A DNA stretch of 64,000 bases, from NCBI RefSeq assembly GCF_000962805.1, contig NZ_JZTW01000007.1:62001-126000 (forward strand), written 5' to 3'. The stretch's first letter is position 1. Each line of letters starts with the position of its first letter. The notes beneath the pieces are model-generated. The model was given only the letters and a program-made list of their open reading frames with translations. It did not search any database and was not told where the DNA came from. This document shows, one piece after another, positions 15,360 to 24,853 of the stretch. The DNA comes from Pseudarthrobacter chlorophenolicus. Lineage in GTDB: Bacteria > Actinomycetota > Actinomycetes > Actinomycetales > Micrococcaceae. Position numbers and translations under genes: made by a program.

Positions 15360-17572
15360 GAGGCCTCCATCGTCTGAAGCACTTTGCTGGATACGGGCGC
15401 GGCAACCGGCCGGACCCACACGTTGTTGAATTTGAACTCGGGCATTCCGGAGATGGGGTCGGTGACCGCCTCCGTGAGGCGGTTGGCGCTTTCCAGTTCG
15501 GGGAAGTGGAACGGCAGGAAGACCGTTTCGCTGCGGATGGCGGTGCTGAGTTCTGCCCGGCACACCACCTCGCCGCGTTCATTGGCCACCGACACGAAGG
15601 ATCCATCGGTGACGCCCATCGCTGCTGCCGCGGCGGGGTGGATCTGCATCCTGGCTTCTGGCTGCGCAGCCAGGAGCGCAGCGACCCGCCGCGTCTGGGC
15701 GCCGGACTGGTAGTGCTCCAGGAGGCGGCCGGTGATGAGGGTGAAGGGCTTGGCTCCAGCCGCATTCCCACTTTCCGCCAGGGGGTTTCCAGCAGGCGTA
15801 CGACGGCGGCGCGGCAGCACCGGGGTCATCACGGCTTTGCCGTCGGCGTGGGCGAAGCGCTCCTGGAAGAGCCTGGGGGTTCCGGTGCTGCCGGCGGGGT
15901 AGGGCCAGTAGGCGGCTTCCCCGCGGTCCAGCATGGCGTAGTCGATGCCGGAGTAGTCGGCCAGGCCGCCGGCAGATGCCAGCCGCAGTTCCTCGAAGAC
16001 TGTTTCGGGGTCCTCGCTGTAGGTGGACGGTGCTTCGAGCCGTTCGGCAAGCCGGGCCATGATCCACAGCTCGCTGCGGGCTCCTGCAGGCGGTGCGAGG
16101 GCCCGGCGGCGGCGGAGGACCCGGCCTTCGAGGTTGGTCAGGGTGCCTTCCTCCTCCGCCCACTGGAGCACGGGGAGGACCAGGTCTGCCATGGCTGCCG
16201 TCTCGGACATGAAGAAGTCGCAGACCATGAGGAAGTCCAGGCGGCGGATGCCCTCGATCACGGCGTTGGCGTCCGGCGAGGCGACTGCAATGTTGGAGGC
16301 GTGGACGAAAAGGCAACGGACGCCGTCGTCCTTCCCCAACGACTTCAGCAGCTGGACTGCCGGAAGGCCCGGGCCGGGGATGAGTTCCTCGGGAACGCCC
16401 CAGACGCCGGCCACGTGGGCGCGGGCGGCGGGGTCGGTGATCTTGCGGTAGCCGGGGAGCTGGTCGGCCTTCTGGCCGTGTTCGCGGCCGCCCTGGCCGT
16501 TGCCCTGCCCGGTGAGGGTGCCGTAGCCGCTGCGGGCCGAACCGGGGAGGCCGAGCAGGAGGCTGAGGTTGATGGCCGCTGTGGCGGTGTCGGTGCCGTC
16601 CACATGCTGCTCCACGCCGCGGCCGGTGAGGATGTAGCTGCCGCCCTTGCCGGCCCCGGCGGCAAGCCTGCGGGCCGTTTCCCGGATGAGGTCGGCCGGT
16701 ACGCCGGTGAGGGACTGGACCCGTTCGGGCCAGAAGGAGGCGACGCTGCGGGCTACGGCGCTGTAGCCCGAGGTGCGCTCGCGGACGTAGGCGGTATCCA
16801 GCAGGTTTTCGTGGATGACCACGTGGGAGAGGCCCAGCAGCAGGGTGAGGTCCGTGCCCGGAAGGGGCTGGAGGTGGAGGCCCCCGCCGTCGGCCGTGAA
16901 ATCTGCCGTGGCGGAACGGCGCGGATCCACCACTACCAGGCCGCCGGCGTCGCGGGCGCCTTTGAGGTGCTGGACGAAGGGTGGCATGGTTTCGGCCACG
17001 TTGGAGCCCAGCATGAGGATGGTGCTGGCGTTGTCCAGCGCTTCGAGCGGGAAGGGCAGGCCCCGGTCCACTCCGAAGGCGCGCATACCGGCGGCCGCCG
17101 CGGAGGACATGCAGAAGCGGCCGTTGTAGTCGATCCGCGAGGTGCCCAGGGCCAGCCTGGCGAACTTGCCAAGCTGGTACGCCTTTTCGTTGGTGAGGCC
17201 GCCGCCGCCAAAGACGCCAACGGCGTCTTTACCGAAGCGGGCGCGGGCGTCCTTCACCGCTGCAGCTGCGAGGTCCAGGGCCCGGTCCCAGGAGATGGGC
17301 CGGTGTACACCATCCGGGCCCTTGAGCAGGGGCTCGGTGATGCGTCCGGGGTGGTTGAGGAGGTTCGCGGAGGTCCAGCCCTTGCGGCACAGGCCGCCAC
17401 GGTTGGTGGGGAAGTCGCGCCCCTGGACCTCCAGTGGTGCAGCGGGTGCCGTGGTGAGGTCCACGGGGACCGGCCCCGGCTGTGCAGCCGGGGCCGGTCC
17501 TGTGGGGGACGTGAGCGTCATGGCGCACTGCAGGGCGCAGTAAGGGCAGTGCGTGTCGGCGCTTGTGGTCAT
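15356..17572 (-). CDS. nasC: Assimilatory nitrate reductase catalytic subunit (molybdopterin oxidoreductase)
   Basis: A 738-residue cytoplasmic Mo-bisMGD enzyme reducing nitrate to nitrite. The N-terminal [4Fe-4S] ligands are Cys9, Cys12, Cys16 and Cys62. The molybdopterin body follows: GVFGGGGLTNEKAYQLGKF, LMLGSNVAETMP, VVVDPRRSATA, ILTGRGVEQH, GTLTGQGNGQGGREHG, and the C-terminal dinucleotide domain with TLITGRLLEHYQSG. No twin-arginine signal is present, which fits an assimilatory enzyme. It is 2 bp behind narK and overlaps nasB by 4 bp. Confidence 0.95.
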   Translation of the reverse strand: MTTSADTHCPYCALQCAMTLTSPTGPAPAAQPGPVPVDLTTAPAAPLEVQGRDFPTNRGGLCRKGWTSANLLNHPGRITEPLLKGPDGVHRPISWDRALDLAAAAVKDARARFGKDAVGVFGGGGLTNEKAYQLGKFARLALGTSRIDYNGRFCMSSAAAAGMRAFGVDRGLPFPLEALDNASTILMLGSNVAETMPPFVQHLKGARDAGGLVVVDPRRSATADFTADGGGLHLQPLPGTDLTLLLGLSHVVIHENLLDTAYVRERTSGYSAVARSVASFWPERVQSLTGVPADLIRETARRLAAGAGKGGSYILTGRGVEQHVDGTDTATAAINLSLLLGLPGSARSGYGTLTGQGNGQGGREHGQKADQLPGYRKITDPAARAHVAGVWGVPEELIPGPGLPAVQLLKSLGKDDGVRCLFVHASNIAVASPDANAVIEGIRRLDFLMVCDFFMSETAAMADLVLPVLQWAEEEGTLTNLEGRVLRRRRALAPPAGARSELWIMARLAERLEAPSTYSEDPETVFEELRLASAGGLADYSGIDYAMLDRGEAAYWPYPAGSTGTPRLFQERFAHADGKAVMTPVLPRRRRTPAGNPLAESGNAAGAKPFTLITGRLLEHYQSGAQTRRVAALLAAQPEARMQIHPAAAAAMGVTDGSFVSVANERGEVVCRAELSTAIRSETVFLPFHFPELESANRLTEAVTDPISGMPEFKFNNVWVRPVAAPVSSKVLQTMEAS

Positions 17573-17574
17573 GG

Positions 17575-19050
17575 TTAGACGTGTCCCATCGCGTTTCGGT
17601 TGGCGTTGCGGATGTAGCAGGCCCAGCAGACCACCAGCATCAGGGCGTACGCCCCGACGAAGCCGTAGAAGGCCGGGGTGTAGGAGCCGCTGGCGGTGTT
17701 GGACGCGTTCAGCACCTGAGGGATGAGGAACCCGCCGTAGGCGCCGATCGCGGAGATCAGGCCGAGGGCGGAGGAAGCCAGCCGCTGGGTAGCCACGGAG
17801 CTGGCTCCGCTGCGCGCTGCCCGGCTGTTGGTGGCGAAGATGACCGGGATCATCCGGTAGGTTGCGCCGTTGCCGAAGCCGCTGGCGGTGAAGAGCATCA
17901 GGAACAGGACCAGGAAGAGCCAGAAGTTCTTCAGCGGCAGCGTCCAGATCATGGTCAGGGTGATCACAGCCATGGAAGCGAACGCGGACACAGTCATCCG
18001 GGCGCCACCCATGCGGTCAGCCATGCGTCCGCCGTAGGGCCGGGCGAGCGAGCCCACCAGGGGGCCCAGGAAGGCGAGGGAGAGCGCTACGGTTCCCACC
18101 CCGATGGTGGAAAACTCGGGGAAGTAGTCCTTGATCAGCTTGGGGAATACGCCGGCGAAGCCGATGAATGAGCCAAAGGTGCCGATGTACAGGAACGCCA
18201 TGATCCACAGGTGCGGTTCCTTCAGTGCTGCAACGGATCCGGCGACGTCGCCCTTGGCGCTGGTGAGGTTGTTCATGTACTTGTACGCGCCGAAGGCGGC
18301 CAGCAGGATGAACGGGACCCACATCAGGCCGGCCATGGGCAGGTTGACAGTACCGGCGGCCAGGAGGGTGATGACAATCGGAACGGCGAGCTGCGCGACG
18401 GCGGCACCGAGGTTTCCGCCGGCGGCGTTCAGGCCCAGGGCCCAGCCCTTTTCGCGTGCCGGGTAGAAGAAGGTGATGTTGGCCATGGAACTGGCGAAGT
18501 TGCCGCCGCCGAAACCGGCCAGCGCGGCCACCAAGAGCATCACGCCGAACGGTGTCTCCGGGTTGGAGACGCACAGGGCGAGGCCGATCGAGGGGATCAG
18601 GAGCAGCAGCGCGGAGACGATGGTCCAGTTCCGGCCGCCGAAGCGGGGAACCATGAAGGTGTACGGAATGCGCAGGGTGGCGCCCACCAGGCTGGGCATC
18701 GAGATCAGCCAGAAGATCTCTGACGTGGTGAAGGTGAAGCCTGCTGCGGGGAGCTGGACCACCACGATGGACCACAGCTGCCAGACGACGAAGCCGAGGA
18801 ACTCGGCGAAGATGGACCAGTTCAGGTTGCGGCGGGCGATGGAGCGGCCGGCGGTATCCCACTGTTCCTTGTTCTCGGCGTCCCAGTTGGCGATCCAGCG
18901 GCCGGGGCGGAATTCAAGGGCTGGGGCGGTTGCGGTGCGGGTAGTGCCGGGCTGTGCGCTGGCGGATGCTGCGGCTGATTCCGGGGACGAGGCGTCGTCA
19001 AGATCAACGGAATTGCCGGTGCCGGCATCTGCGGTGCGGTCAACAGTCAC
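17575..19050 (-). CDS. narK: Nitrate/nitrite transporter, MFS NNP family
   Basis: A 491-residue major-facilitator protein with about 12 membrane helices after a polar N-terminus of about 75 residues. NNP signature pieces are GFGGGNFASSMANITFFYP and, in the second half, GFGNGATYRMIP. It imports nitrate or exchanges it for nitrite. The GTG start at 19050 is preceded by an ideal AAAGGAGG ribosome site. It is the first gene of narK-nasC-nasB and has a promoter with GlnR-like half-sites. Confidence 0.95.
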   Translation of the reverse strand: MTVDRTADAGTGNSVDLDDASSPESAAASASAQPGTTRTATAPALEFRPGRWIANWDAENKEQWDTAGRSIARRNLNWSIFAEFLGFVVWQLWSIVVVQLPAAGFTFTTSEIFWLISMPSLVGATLRIPYTFMVPRFGGRNWTIVSALLLLIPSIGLALCVSNPETPFGVMLLVAALAGFGGGNFASSMANITFFYPAREKGWALGLNAAGGNLGAAVAQLAVPIVITLLAAGTVNLPMAGLMWVPFILLAAFGAYKYMNNLTSAKGDVAGSVAALKEPHLWIMAFLYIGTFGSFIGFAGVFPKLIKDYFPEFSTIGVGTVALSLAFLGPLVGSLARPYGGRMADRMGGARMTVSAFASMAVITLTMIWTLPLKNFWLFLVLFLMLFTASGFGNGATYRMIPVIFATNSRAARSGASSVATQRLASSALGLISAIGAYGGFLIPQVLNASNTASGSYTPAFYGFVGAYALMLVVCWACYIRNANRNAMGHV

Positions 19051-19082
19051 GGGTTACCTCCTTTGGGGGATGTTGTTCCTCA

Positions 19083-19136
19083 AAGGTAGGGACGGCGCGT
19101 TTCGCGGACCGACGCCGGATGTTAACGGGCTGTGAC
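19083..19136 (-). promoter_or_regulatory. narK promoter with GlnR-like half-sites
   Basis: On the minus strand: GTCAC, 6 bp, TTAAC, 6 bp, CGTCG (weak), 6 bp, GAAAC, 10 bp, TACCTT. The layout is the same as at nirB and nirD. The seven bases before the -10 box (CGTCCC then TA) also resemble those at nirB. Predicted leader is about 26 bases. Confidence 0.6.
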
Positions 19137-19205
19137 ATTTGCCTATCTGTGCCAGCCGGACGCCGTTAGGATGCGAAGGTGCCCAAAAAGTGAGACGCAC
19201 AGCAC

Positions 19206-19242
19206 AGGTCCAAATAGTGGACCTTTCGTCCATTGACTGGAC
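19206..19242 (+). promoter_or_regulatory. Tandem GTCCA-n5-TGGAC palindromes before the MHS transporter gene
   Basis: The first palindrome has 7-bp arms (AGGTCCA at 19206, TGGACCT at 19218) with a 5-base spacer. The second has 5-bp arms (GTCCA at 19228, TGGAC at 19238), also 5 bases apart. The centres are 20 bp apart. A TAATAT box at 19252-19257 follows, so the second site would cover the -35 region. Confidence 0.6.
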
Positions 19243-19326
19243 CAGCGGAACTAATATTGAACTCTAACTATTTCGCGCCGGGGCAGCCCGCTGTATCCGG
19301 CCGGTTTCTCACGAAAGCGTTTACAC

Positions 19327-20739
19327 ATGTCTTCCACCGACACCTCCACGGTGCCCGGTTCACCCCAGCCGGTGAACTCCCGCGGCCGTGTGATCGTCGC
19401 CAGCCTCATCGGCACCACGGTCGAGTTCTACGACTTCTATGTCTACGCAACTGCGGCGGTGCTCGTCTTCCCGCAGCTGTTCTTCCCCAACGCCAACGAA
19501 ACCACCCAGCTCCTGAGCTCCTTCGCGGTCTTTGGCGTGGCCTTCATCGCCCGCCCGCTGGGGTCCATCGTCTTCGGGCACTTCGGTGACAAGTTCGGCC
19601 GCAAGGGCACCCTGGTGGCCTCGCTGCTGACCATGGGCATCGCAACCTTCCTCATCGGCTGCCTGCCCACTGCGCTGGTACCGGGCTGGGAGTTCTGGGC
19701 ACCGGCCCTGCTGGTAGTCATGCGTTTCGCCCAGGGCCTGGCCCTGGGTGGCGAATGGAGTGGGGCGGCCCTGCTGGCCACCGAGAACGCACCGGCCAAC
19801 AAGCGCGCCATCTACGGCACGTTCCCGCAGCTCGGCGCTCCCATCGGCTTCATCATCGCCAATGTCATCTTCCTGGTGGCCAGCTACACGCTGTCACCCG
19901 CTGCCTTCCAGGCCTGGGGCTGGCGTGTTCCGTTCCTGCTCAGCGCCGTCATGGTGATCATCGGCCTCTACGTGCGGCTGAAGCTCATCGAAACCCCGGC
20001 GTTCACCAAGGTGATCGAGTCCAACGAGGTCGCCAAGCTGCCCCTGGGCCGTGTCTTCAAGACCAGCTGGCGCCAGCTGATCCTGGGCACCTTCATCATG
20101 CTCGCCACCTACGTGCTCTTCTACCTGATGACCACGTTCACCCTGACCTACGGCACCCGGGCATCGAGCCTCGACGCCGCCAAGGCGGCCGCTGAAAAGG
20201 CCGGCAAGCCGATGACCGAAGCCGCAGCCGCAGCGTTTGTTCCGGGCCTGGGCTACACCCGCAACGACTTCCTCTGGATGCTGATCGCCGGCGTCGTGTT
20301 CTTCGGCATCTTCACCCTGGTTTCGGGTCCGCTCGCAGAGAAGTACGGCCGCCGGAAGATGCTGATCGGCGTCACCGCCGGGATCTTCGCCTTCGGCCTG
20401 CTCTTCGTTCCGCTGTTCAGTGGCGGCTTCGTGGGCACCATGGCCCTGCTGATCCTGGGCTTCTCGCTCATGGGCCTGACCTTCGGACCGATGGGCGCGC
20501 TCCTGCCGGAGCTGTTCCCCACGAACGTCCGCTACACGGGATCGGCCATCAGCTACAACTTCTCCAGCATCCTGGGTGCCGCCGTTGCGCCGTTCATCGC
20601 CGTGGCGCTGTGGGAGCTGGCCGACGGCAGCCCGGTACTGGTGGGGGTCTACCTGACGTCCATGGCCGTGCTGACCCTCATCGCGCTCTTCGTCAGCAAG
20701 GAAACCCGCGACCTCGACTACGAGAACAACGTAGCCTGA
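19327..20739 (+). CDS. MFS transporter, metabolite:H+ symporter (MHS) family
   Basis: A 470-residue protein with about 12 membrane helices. Family marks are IGTTVEFYDFYVYATAA near residue 28, GSIVFGHFGDKFGRKGTL (the MFS loop 2-3 motif), RFAQGLALGGEWSGAALLATE and the ENAPANKRAIYGTFPQLG segment, all of the ProP/ShiA/KgtP type. It is a proton symporter for an organic acid or compatible solute; the substrate cannot be read. Residues about 280-310 form an Ala/Lys-rich insert in a loop. The gene stands alone, divergent from narK, behind two tandem palindromes, which suggests ligand-dependent control. Confidence 0.9.
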   Translation: MSSTDTSTVPGSPQPVNSRGRVIVASLIGTTVEFYDFYVYATAAVLVFPQLFFPNANETTQLLSSFAVFGVAFIARPLGSIVFGHFGDKFGRKGTLVASLLTMGIATFLIGCLPTALVPGWEFWAPALLVVMRFAQGLALGGEWSGAALLATENAPANKRAIYGTFPQLGAPIGFIIANVIFLVASYTLSPAAFQAWGWRVPFLLSAVMVIIGLYVRLKLIETPAFTKVIESNEVAKLPLGRVFKTSWRQLILGTFIMLATYVLFYLMTTFTLTYGTRASSLDAAKAAAEKAGKPMTEAAAAAFVPGLGYTRNDFLWMLIAGVVFFGIFTLVSGPLAEKYGRRKMLIGVTAGIFAFGLLFVPLFSGGFVGTMALLILGFSLMGLTFGPMGALLPELFPTNVRYTGSAISYNFSSILGAAVAPFIAVALWELADGSPVLVGVYLTSMAVLTLIALFVSKETRDLDYENNVA

Positions 20740-20777
20740 CCCGCCAGCCTGTGCGCTCCAGCCCGGTTGGTGGCTGG

Positions 20778-20824
20778 ACGGCCCGGCGTACGCCCTGCAG
20801 TACAGGGGGCGGGCGCCGGGCCGT
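20778..20824. terminator. Bidirectional terminator
   Basis: Perfect 11-bp outer arms (20778-20788, 20814-20824) with further imperfect pairing inside. It lies between the converging MHS transporter and amidotransferase genes. Confidence 0.75.
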
Positions 20825-20919
20825 CGTCGTTCCGGGCACAGGTAACCGGGCAGGAACGCACGACGGCGGATGGCCGGTTCGGGCGGGATGGTTCAGGCGC
20901 ACTGGCCAGGCGCGTGGGT

Positions 20920-21651
20920 TCAGGCGGCGTAACGCGCCACGAAGTTCCGCAGGATCTTCATCGGCTCGGTCACGGTGAACTTCCGGGCGTCGGCCATCAG
21001 GTCCTCGGCGGACTCCGGGGGGAAGTAGCCGGCGTTGCGGTAAATGTCGATGCGCGTCACCAGGCCTTCCGCATCGAGTTCGGGGTGGAACTGGGTGGCG
21101 TAGAGGTTTGACCGGACCCGGAACATCTGCACGGGGCAGGCTGCGGATCCCGCCAGGCGTTCCGCATGGGCGGGCAGCGAACTGCAGGCTTCCTTGTGGC
21201 CCGCAAAAGCGGTGAAGGACTGTGGCATTCCCTCAAGCAGCGGGTCCTGCAGGCCGTCCTCGGTGAGGCCGATTTCCACGGCGGCGAGGGGCTCGCCGTA
21301 GGTCCGGTCGATCACTGCACCTTGGTGCCTGCCCAGCGTCCCCACGCCGTAACAGGCCCCCAGGAACGGGAAATCGCGGGCCACCAGCTGGTCCAGCAGG
21401 CCTGACAGTTCCTGTTCCACCCTGTGCTGGACCTGGCTCTTGTCCTGTGGCGGGTCGCTGGAGGTGAACGGACTGCCACCCACAATCACGCCAGAGTACC
21501 CGGAGAGGTCCAGATCCGGCAGGGGAGCCGCTTCAAGCCGGATCCGCCGCAGCTCCCGCTCCTCCAGGCCGCCGTACCTCAGGTACGCAGCGTACTCGTC
21601 ATCGGCGGCGGCGTCCTCGGCCCGGGAGGCCAGGAGCAGGAAAGGCAACAC
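20920..21651 (-). CDS. Class I glutamine amidotransferase-like protein
   Basis: A 243-residue stand-alone amidotransferase domain. The nucleophile Cys100 sits in GACYGVG, and the His-Glu pair is in ATQFHPELDAEG. A VIVGGSPF motif and an AFAGHKEAC segment fit the GuaA-like family often annotated as GMP synthase-like. No synthetase partner is next to it, so it may act on small gamma-glutamyl compounds; the substrate is unknown. The start is GTG at 21651, with only a weak purine stretch upstream. Confidence 0.85.
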   Translation of the reverse strand: MLPFLLLASRAEDAAADDEYAAYLRYGGLEERELRRIRLEAAPLPDLDLSGYSGVIVGGSPFTSSDPPQDKSQVQHRVEQELSGLLDQLVARDFPFLGACYGVGTLGRHQGAVIDRTYGEPLAAVEIGLTEDGLQDPLLEGMPQSFTAFAGHKEACSSLPAHAERLAGSAACPVQMFRVRSNLYATQFHPELDAEGLVTRIDIYRNAGYFPPESAEDLMADARKFTVTEPMKILRNFVARYAA

Positions 21652-21687
21652 CTGCTAAGTGTGCCTGCAATTGCCCGAAATACGCCA

Positions 21688-21716
21688 GCAGCCCGGAGCG
21701 GAGGGCTCCGGGCTGC
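21688..21716 (-). terminator. Terminator hairpin behind the carboxylase alpha unit
   Basis: 12-bp arms (21688-21699, 21705-21716) with a 5-base loop, about 80 bp downstream of the SnoaL-like gene on the minus strand. Confidence 0.7.
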
Positions 21717-21797
21717 CGGGGATTGTGAAACTGCCGGACCCATAGCCTGCCCGGTCTGGTAGGGCTATAAGGCTTCCGGGCTCCCGCCACAGGCTGG

Positions 21798-22238
21798 TCA
21801 GCCGGCAGCGGCCTGGGCCAGCGACCGGCGGGACTGGGGCCGCGCAGCCGGATCGGCATGCCGGTGCACCAGCTTCCAGTAGCCTTCCTCGCGCCGGAAG
21901 ATGCTGGTCACCCGAAGGGCAAACTCCTCGGTGGCCGCAGCACCGTCCAGCCGGGCACGGAAGTGCTCGGTTTCCACCAGGTAGGCGGTGTCGCGCGCCG
22001 TGTAGGACGTGATGGTGTCAAAGCCGAGCATCTCGCCGTCCTGGAACTGCCGGGCGGCCTGGTCGAGCCGGGCTTCAACCTGTGCCCAGCCTTTGGCGAT
22101 GCCGCCGAAGGGGTTGGCCAGCGTCACGTCCTCGAGCCGGGAGTAGAGGTCCTTGATGGGACCGGTGTTGCCCCGGGTGATCTCCGGAACCGCCTCGTGG
22201 TAGCGCGCCACTTCTTCCTGGAAACTGGGTGCCAGCAT
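21798..22238 (-). CDS. SnoaL/NTF2-like domain protein
   Basis: A 146-residue protein with the cone-shaped NTF2-like fold pattern: an N-terminal helix (VARYHEAVPEITRGN), a central WAQVEARLDQAARQF helix, and strands ending in TSIFRREEGYWKLVHRHAD, the usual SnoaL-like closing motif. It could be a small hydrolase, isomerase or binding protein. It follows the acyl-CoA carboxylase alpha gene by 16 bp behind a GGAGG site, so the two are probably cotranscribed. Its function is unknown. Confidence 0.8.
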   Translation of the reverse strand: MLAPSFQEEVARYHEAVPEITRGNTGPIKDLYSRLEDVTLANPFGGIAKGWAQVEARLDQAARQFQDGEMLGFDTITSYTARDTAYLVETEHFRARLDGAAATEEFALRVTSIFRREEGYWKLVHRHADPAARPQSRRSLAQAAAG

Positions 22239-22254
22239 GGGTGCCTCCGGCCTG

Positions 22255-24063
22255 TCAGTCTTCGATCGTGGCGATCACGGCGCCGGCGGACACTGTCTCG
22301 CCCGCAACGGCTTTCAGGCCGGTGATGGTTCCGGCACGGTGCGCCGTAAGGGGCTGTTCCATCTTCATGGCCTCCAGGACCACTACCAGGTCGCCCTCGG
22401 CTACAACGTCGCCCTCAGCCACGGCCACCTTCACGATGGTGCCCTGCATGGGGGAGGCCAGCGCGTTGCCGGTTGCGGCAGCCGGGCCGCCGGACCGCGC
22501 GCGCTTCTTGGACTTTCCGGACTTCGCCGCAGGAGCGGAACCGGCGCCCAGCGAACCCAGGGAGGCCGGGAGCACCACTTCGAGGCGCTTGCCGCCTACC
22601 TCGACCACCACGCGCTGGCGTTCTTCGGCGTCCTCGGTTTCGGCAGCGCCGTGCGGGTTCCAGGCCGGCAGGTCGTTGGTGAACTCTGTTTCGATCCAGC
22701 GCGTGTGGACCTTGAAGGGCCCCTCCGCCGGCGCGAAATCGGGGTTGCTGACCACAGCGAGGTCAAACGGGATGACGGTGGGAATGCCTTCCACCACCAT
22801 CTCCTCCAGGGCGCGGCGTGAGCGCTGCAGGGCCTGGGCGCGGGTAGCTCCGGTGACCACCAGCTTGGACAGCATGGAGTCGAAGTTGCCGCTGATGACA
22901 TCGCCCTGCTCCACGCCGGAATCAATCCGGATGCCGGGGCCGGTCGGGTTCTTCAGCGTGGCAATGGTGCCCGGGGCGGGCATGAAGTTCCGGCCCGGAT
23001 CTTCACCGGTAATGCGGAACTCGATGGAGTGGCCACGGACCTCGGGGTCCCCGTAGCCCAGCTCCTCGCCGCGGGCCAGGCGGAACTGTTCGCGGACCAG
23101 GTCGATGCCGGTGACTTCCTCGGAGACGCAGTGCTCCACCTGCAGGCGGGTGTTGACCTCCAGGAAGGAAATGGTGCCGTCCTGGCCCACCAGGAATTCA
23201 CAGGTACCGGCACCGAGGTAGCCGGCTTCCTTCAGGATGGCCTTGGAGGATTCGTACAGGCGCTGGTTCTGCTCGGGGGTGAGGAACGGCGCCGGTGCTT
23301 CTTCGACGAGCTTCTGGTTGCGGCGCTGCAGCGAGCAGTCGCGGGTGGAGACCACCACGACGTTGCCGTGGGCGTCGGCGAGGCACTGTGTTTCAACGTG
23401 CCGCGGTGCGTCCAGGAAGCGCTCGATGAAGCATTCGCCGCGGCCGAAGGCTGCGGTGGCTTCACGGACGGCGGACTCGAACAGTTCCGGGATTTCTTCG
23501 CGGGTGCGGGCCACCTTGATGCCGCGCCCACCGCCGCCGAAGGCAGCCTTGATGGCCACGGGCAGGCCAAACTTGTCAACGAACTCGAGGATCTCCTCGG
23601 CGGACTGCACGGGGTCGGCGGTGCCGGGGACCTGGGGTGCACCCACCTTTTCGGCGATGTGGCGGGCCTGGACCTTGTCGCCCAGGGCGGAAATCGCTTC
23701 GGGGGACGGGCCGATCCAGGTGATGCCGGCTTCGATCACGCGGGCCGCGAACTCGGCATTTTCGGCCAAGAAGCCGTAGCCGGGGTGGATGGCATCCGCA
23801 CCGGACTGCCGCGCGGCATCGAGGATCTTGTCCATCACCAGGTACGACTCGGCGGCGGTGTTGCCGCCCAAAGCATAGGCTTCGTCAGCAAGGCGGACGT
23901 GCAGGGCGTCGCGGTCAGGGTCGGCGTAGATCGCCACAGAGGCGATGCCCTCATCGCGGGCGGCGCGGATGATGCGCACCGCGATTTCACCGCGGTTGGC
24001 GATCAGCACCTTGGTGAGGCTCTGCTGCGTGGTACCGGCGGACTGCTCCATATTTGCTGACAA
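22255..24063 (-). CDS. Acyl-CoA carboxylase alpha subunit (biotin carboxylase plus biotin carrier)
   Basis: A 602-residue AccA3-type subunit. The N-terminal biotin carboxylase begins [14 protein letters not shown], has the [14 protein letters not shown] motif, the glycine-rich ATP loop [12 protein letters not shown], and [12 protein letters not shown] in the catalytic core. The C-terminal biotinyl domain carries EAMKMEQP with the biotinylated Lys567. It carboxylates biotin with bicarbonate and ATP for the beta subunit near 34 kb. The TTG at 24063 lies 5-6 bases after AAGGAG, whereas the next ATG (24051) is about 18 bases away, so TTG is preferred. The biotin ligase that loads it is at 35.4 kb. 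Confidence 0.95.
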   Translation of the reverse strand: MSANMEQSAGTTQQSLTKVLIANRGEIAVRIIRAARDEGIASVAIYADPDRDALHVRLADEAYALGGNTAAESYLVMDKILDAARQSGADAIHPGYGFLAENAEFAARVIEAGITWIGPSPEAISALGDKVQARHIAEKVGAPQVPGTADPVQSAEEILEFVDKFGLPVAIKAAFGGGGRGIKVARTREEIPELFESAVREATAAFGRGECFIERFLDAPRHVETQCLADAHGNVVVVSTRDCSLQRRNQKLVEEAPAPFLTPEQNQRLYESSKAILKEAGYLGAGTCEFLVGQDGTISFLEVNTRLQVEHCVSEEVTGIDLVREQFRLARGEELGYGDPEVRGHSIEFRITGEDPGRNFMPAPGTIATLKNPTGPGIRIDSGVEQGDVISGNFDSMLSKLVVTGATRAQALQRSRRALEEMVVEGIPTVIPFDLAVVSNPDFAPAEGPFKVHTRWIETEFTNDLPAWNPHGAAETEDAEERQRVVVEVGGKRLEVVLPASLGSLGAGSAPAAKSGKSKKRARSGGPAAATGNALASPMQGTIVKVAVAEGDVVAEGDLVVVLEAMKMEQPLTAHRAGTITGLKAVAGETVSAGAVIATIED

Positions 24064-24154
24064 GGCGTCTCCTTCTTTCCTTCAGGGAGCCTAGCGCGGT
24101 TTTGGAGGTTCCGCCGATATTACTTGCGGAATCCGCGTGTAAACCGGCAATGCT

Positions 24155-24171
24155 TTGTAGGGAAGCTACAA
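24155..24171 (-). promoter_or_regulatory. TTGTAG-n5-CTACAA palindrome upstream of the carboxylase alpha gene
   Basis: Perfect 6-bp arms around GGAAG. The same palindrome with two changes (spacer GGAAC, first base C) lies upstream of the carboxylase beta gene at 34407-34423. Candidate TATA-like boxes (TAATAT, TAGGCT) lie downstream towards the gene. Confidence 0.65.
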
Positions 24172-24193
24172 GTCCGGCGTAATTGGCCGTCTT

Positions 24194-24844
24194 TCAACGC
24201 GGCGGCCAGAGATCGGTGATGCGCACGTTTGCGGCGGCCAGCAGCCCCCGGAGGGTGGACACGGACAGGCCGACGACGGCGTGCGGGTCGCCGTCGACCT
24301 TCCGGATGAAGGCCCCGCCCAGGCCGTCAATAGTGAAAGACCCGGCGCAGTGCAACGGTTCGCCGGTGGCGATGTACGCGTCGATTTCCTCCGCGTCCAT
24401 CTCCAGGAAGGCGACCTCCGCTGAGGCAACCGCGCCGAGGGTGGCGCCGGATCCGGCACCGTCACCGCCGTCGTCGTCCGTGTCCGTATCCCGGCAATCC
24501 ACCAGCCAGTGCCCCGTGTGCAGTACCCCGGAACTGCCGCTCATCCTGAGCATCCGCTCCCGCGCGACGTCGGCCGTGTAGGGCTTGCCATGCGCCTCGC
24601 CGTCGAACTCGAACACCGAATCGCAGCCCAGCACCAGTGCGCCCTCGGAGTCCGGCAGTGCCGCCACGGCCTCGGCCTTGGCCCGGGCCAGCAGGAGCGC
24701 GGTGTCGTGCGGGTCGGTCACGCCGTAGCGCGCCTGCACGGCGTGCTCGTCCACGTCGGAGACCAGGACGGTGTGCCGGATACCGGCTTCGGCCAGGAGT
24801 TTGGTGCGGGCGGGGGACTGGGAGGCAAGTATCAGGCGGACCAC
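24194..24844 (-). CDS. maf: Maf-family nucleotide pyrophosphatase
   Basis: The 216-residue protein opens with LILASQSPARTKLL, the Maf signature, and continues with a VLGCDSVFEFDG core and a GKPYTADVARERM segment. Maf proteins hydrolyse non-canonical or canonical (d)NTPs to monophosphates and help remove modified nucleotides. An acidic, glycine-rich insert (DTDTDDDGGDG, about residues 118-130) is extra. The GTG start follows TAGGCT by exactly 6 bases, so the gene probably has its own leaderless promoter overlapping the stop of the MMPL gene. Confidence 0.93.
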   Translation of the reverse strand: MVRLILASQSPARTKLLAEAGIRHTVLVSDVDEHAVQARYGVTDPHDTALLLARAKAEAVAALPDSEGALVLGCDSVFEFDGEAHGKPYTADVARERMLRMSGSSGVLHTGHWLVDCRDTDTDDDGGDGAGSGATLGAVASAEVAFLEMDAEEIDAYIATGEPLHCAGSFTIDGLGGAFIRKVDGDPHAVVGLSVSTLRGLLAAANVRITDLWPPR

Positions 24845-24853
24845 GGAAACAGC

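Noticed and set aside
15506-17578. 690-codon plus-strand frame opposite nasC
   Set aside because: Shadow of the nitrate reductase gene; composition is not protein-like.
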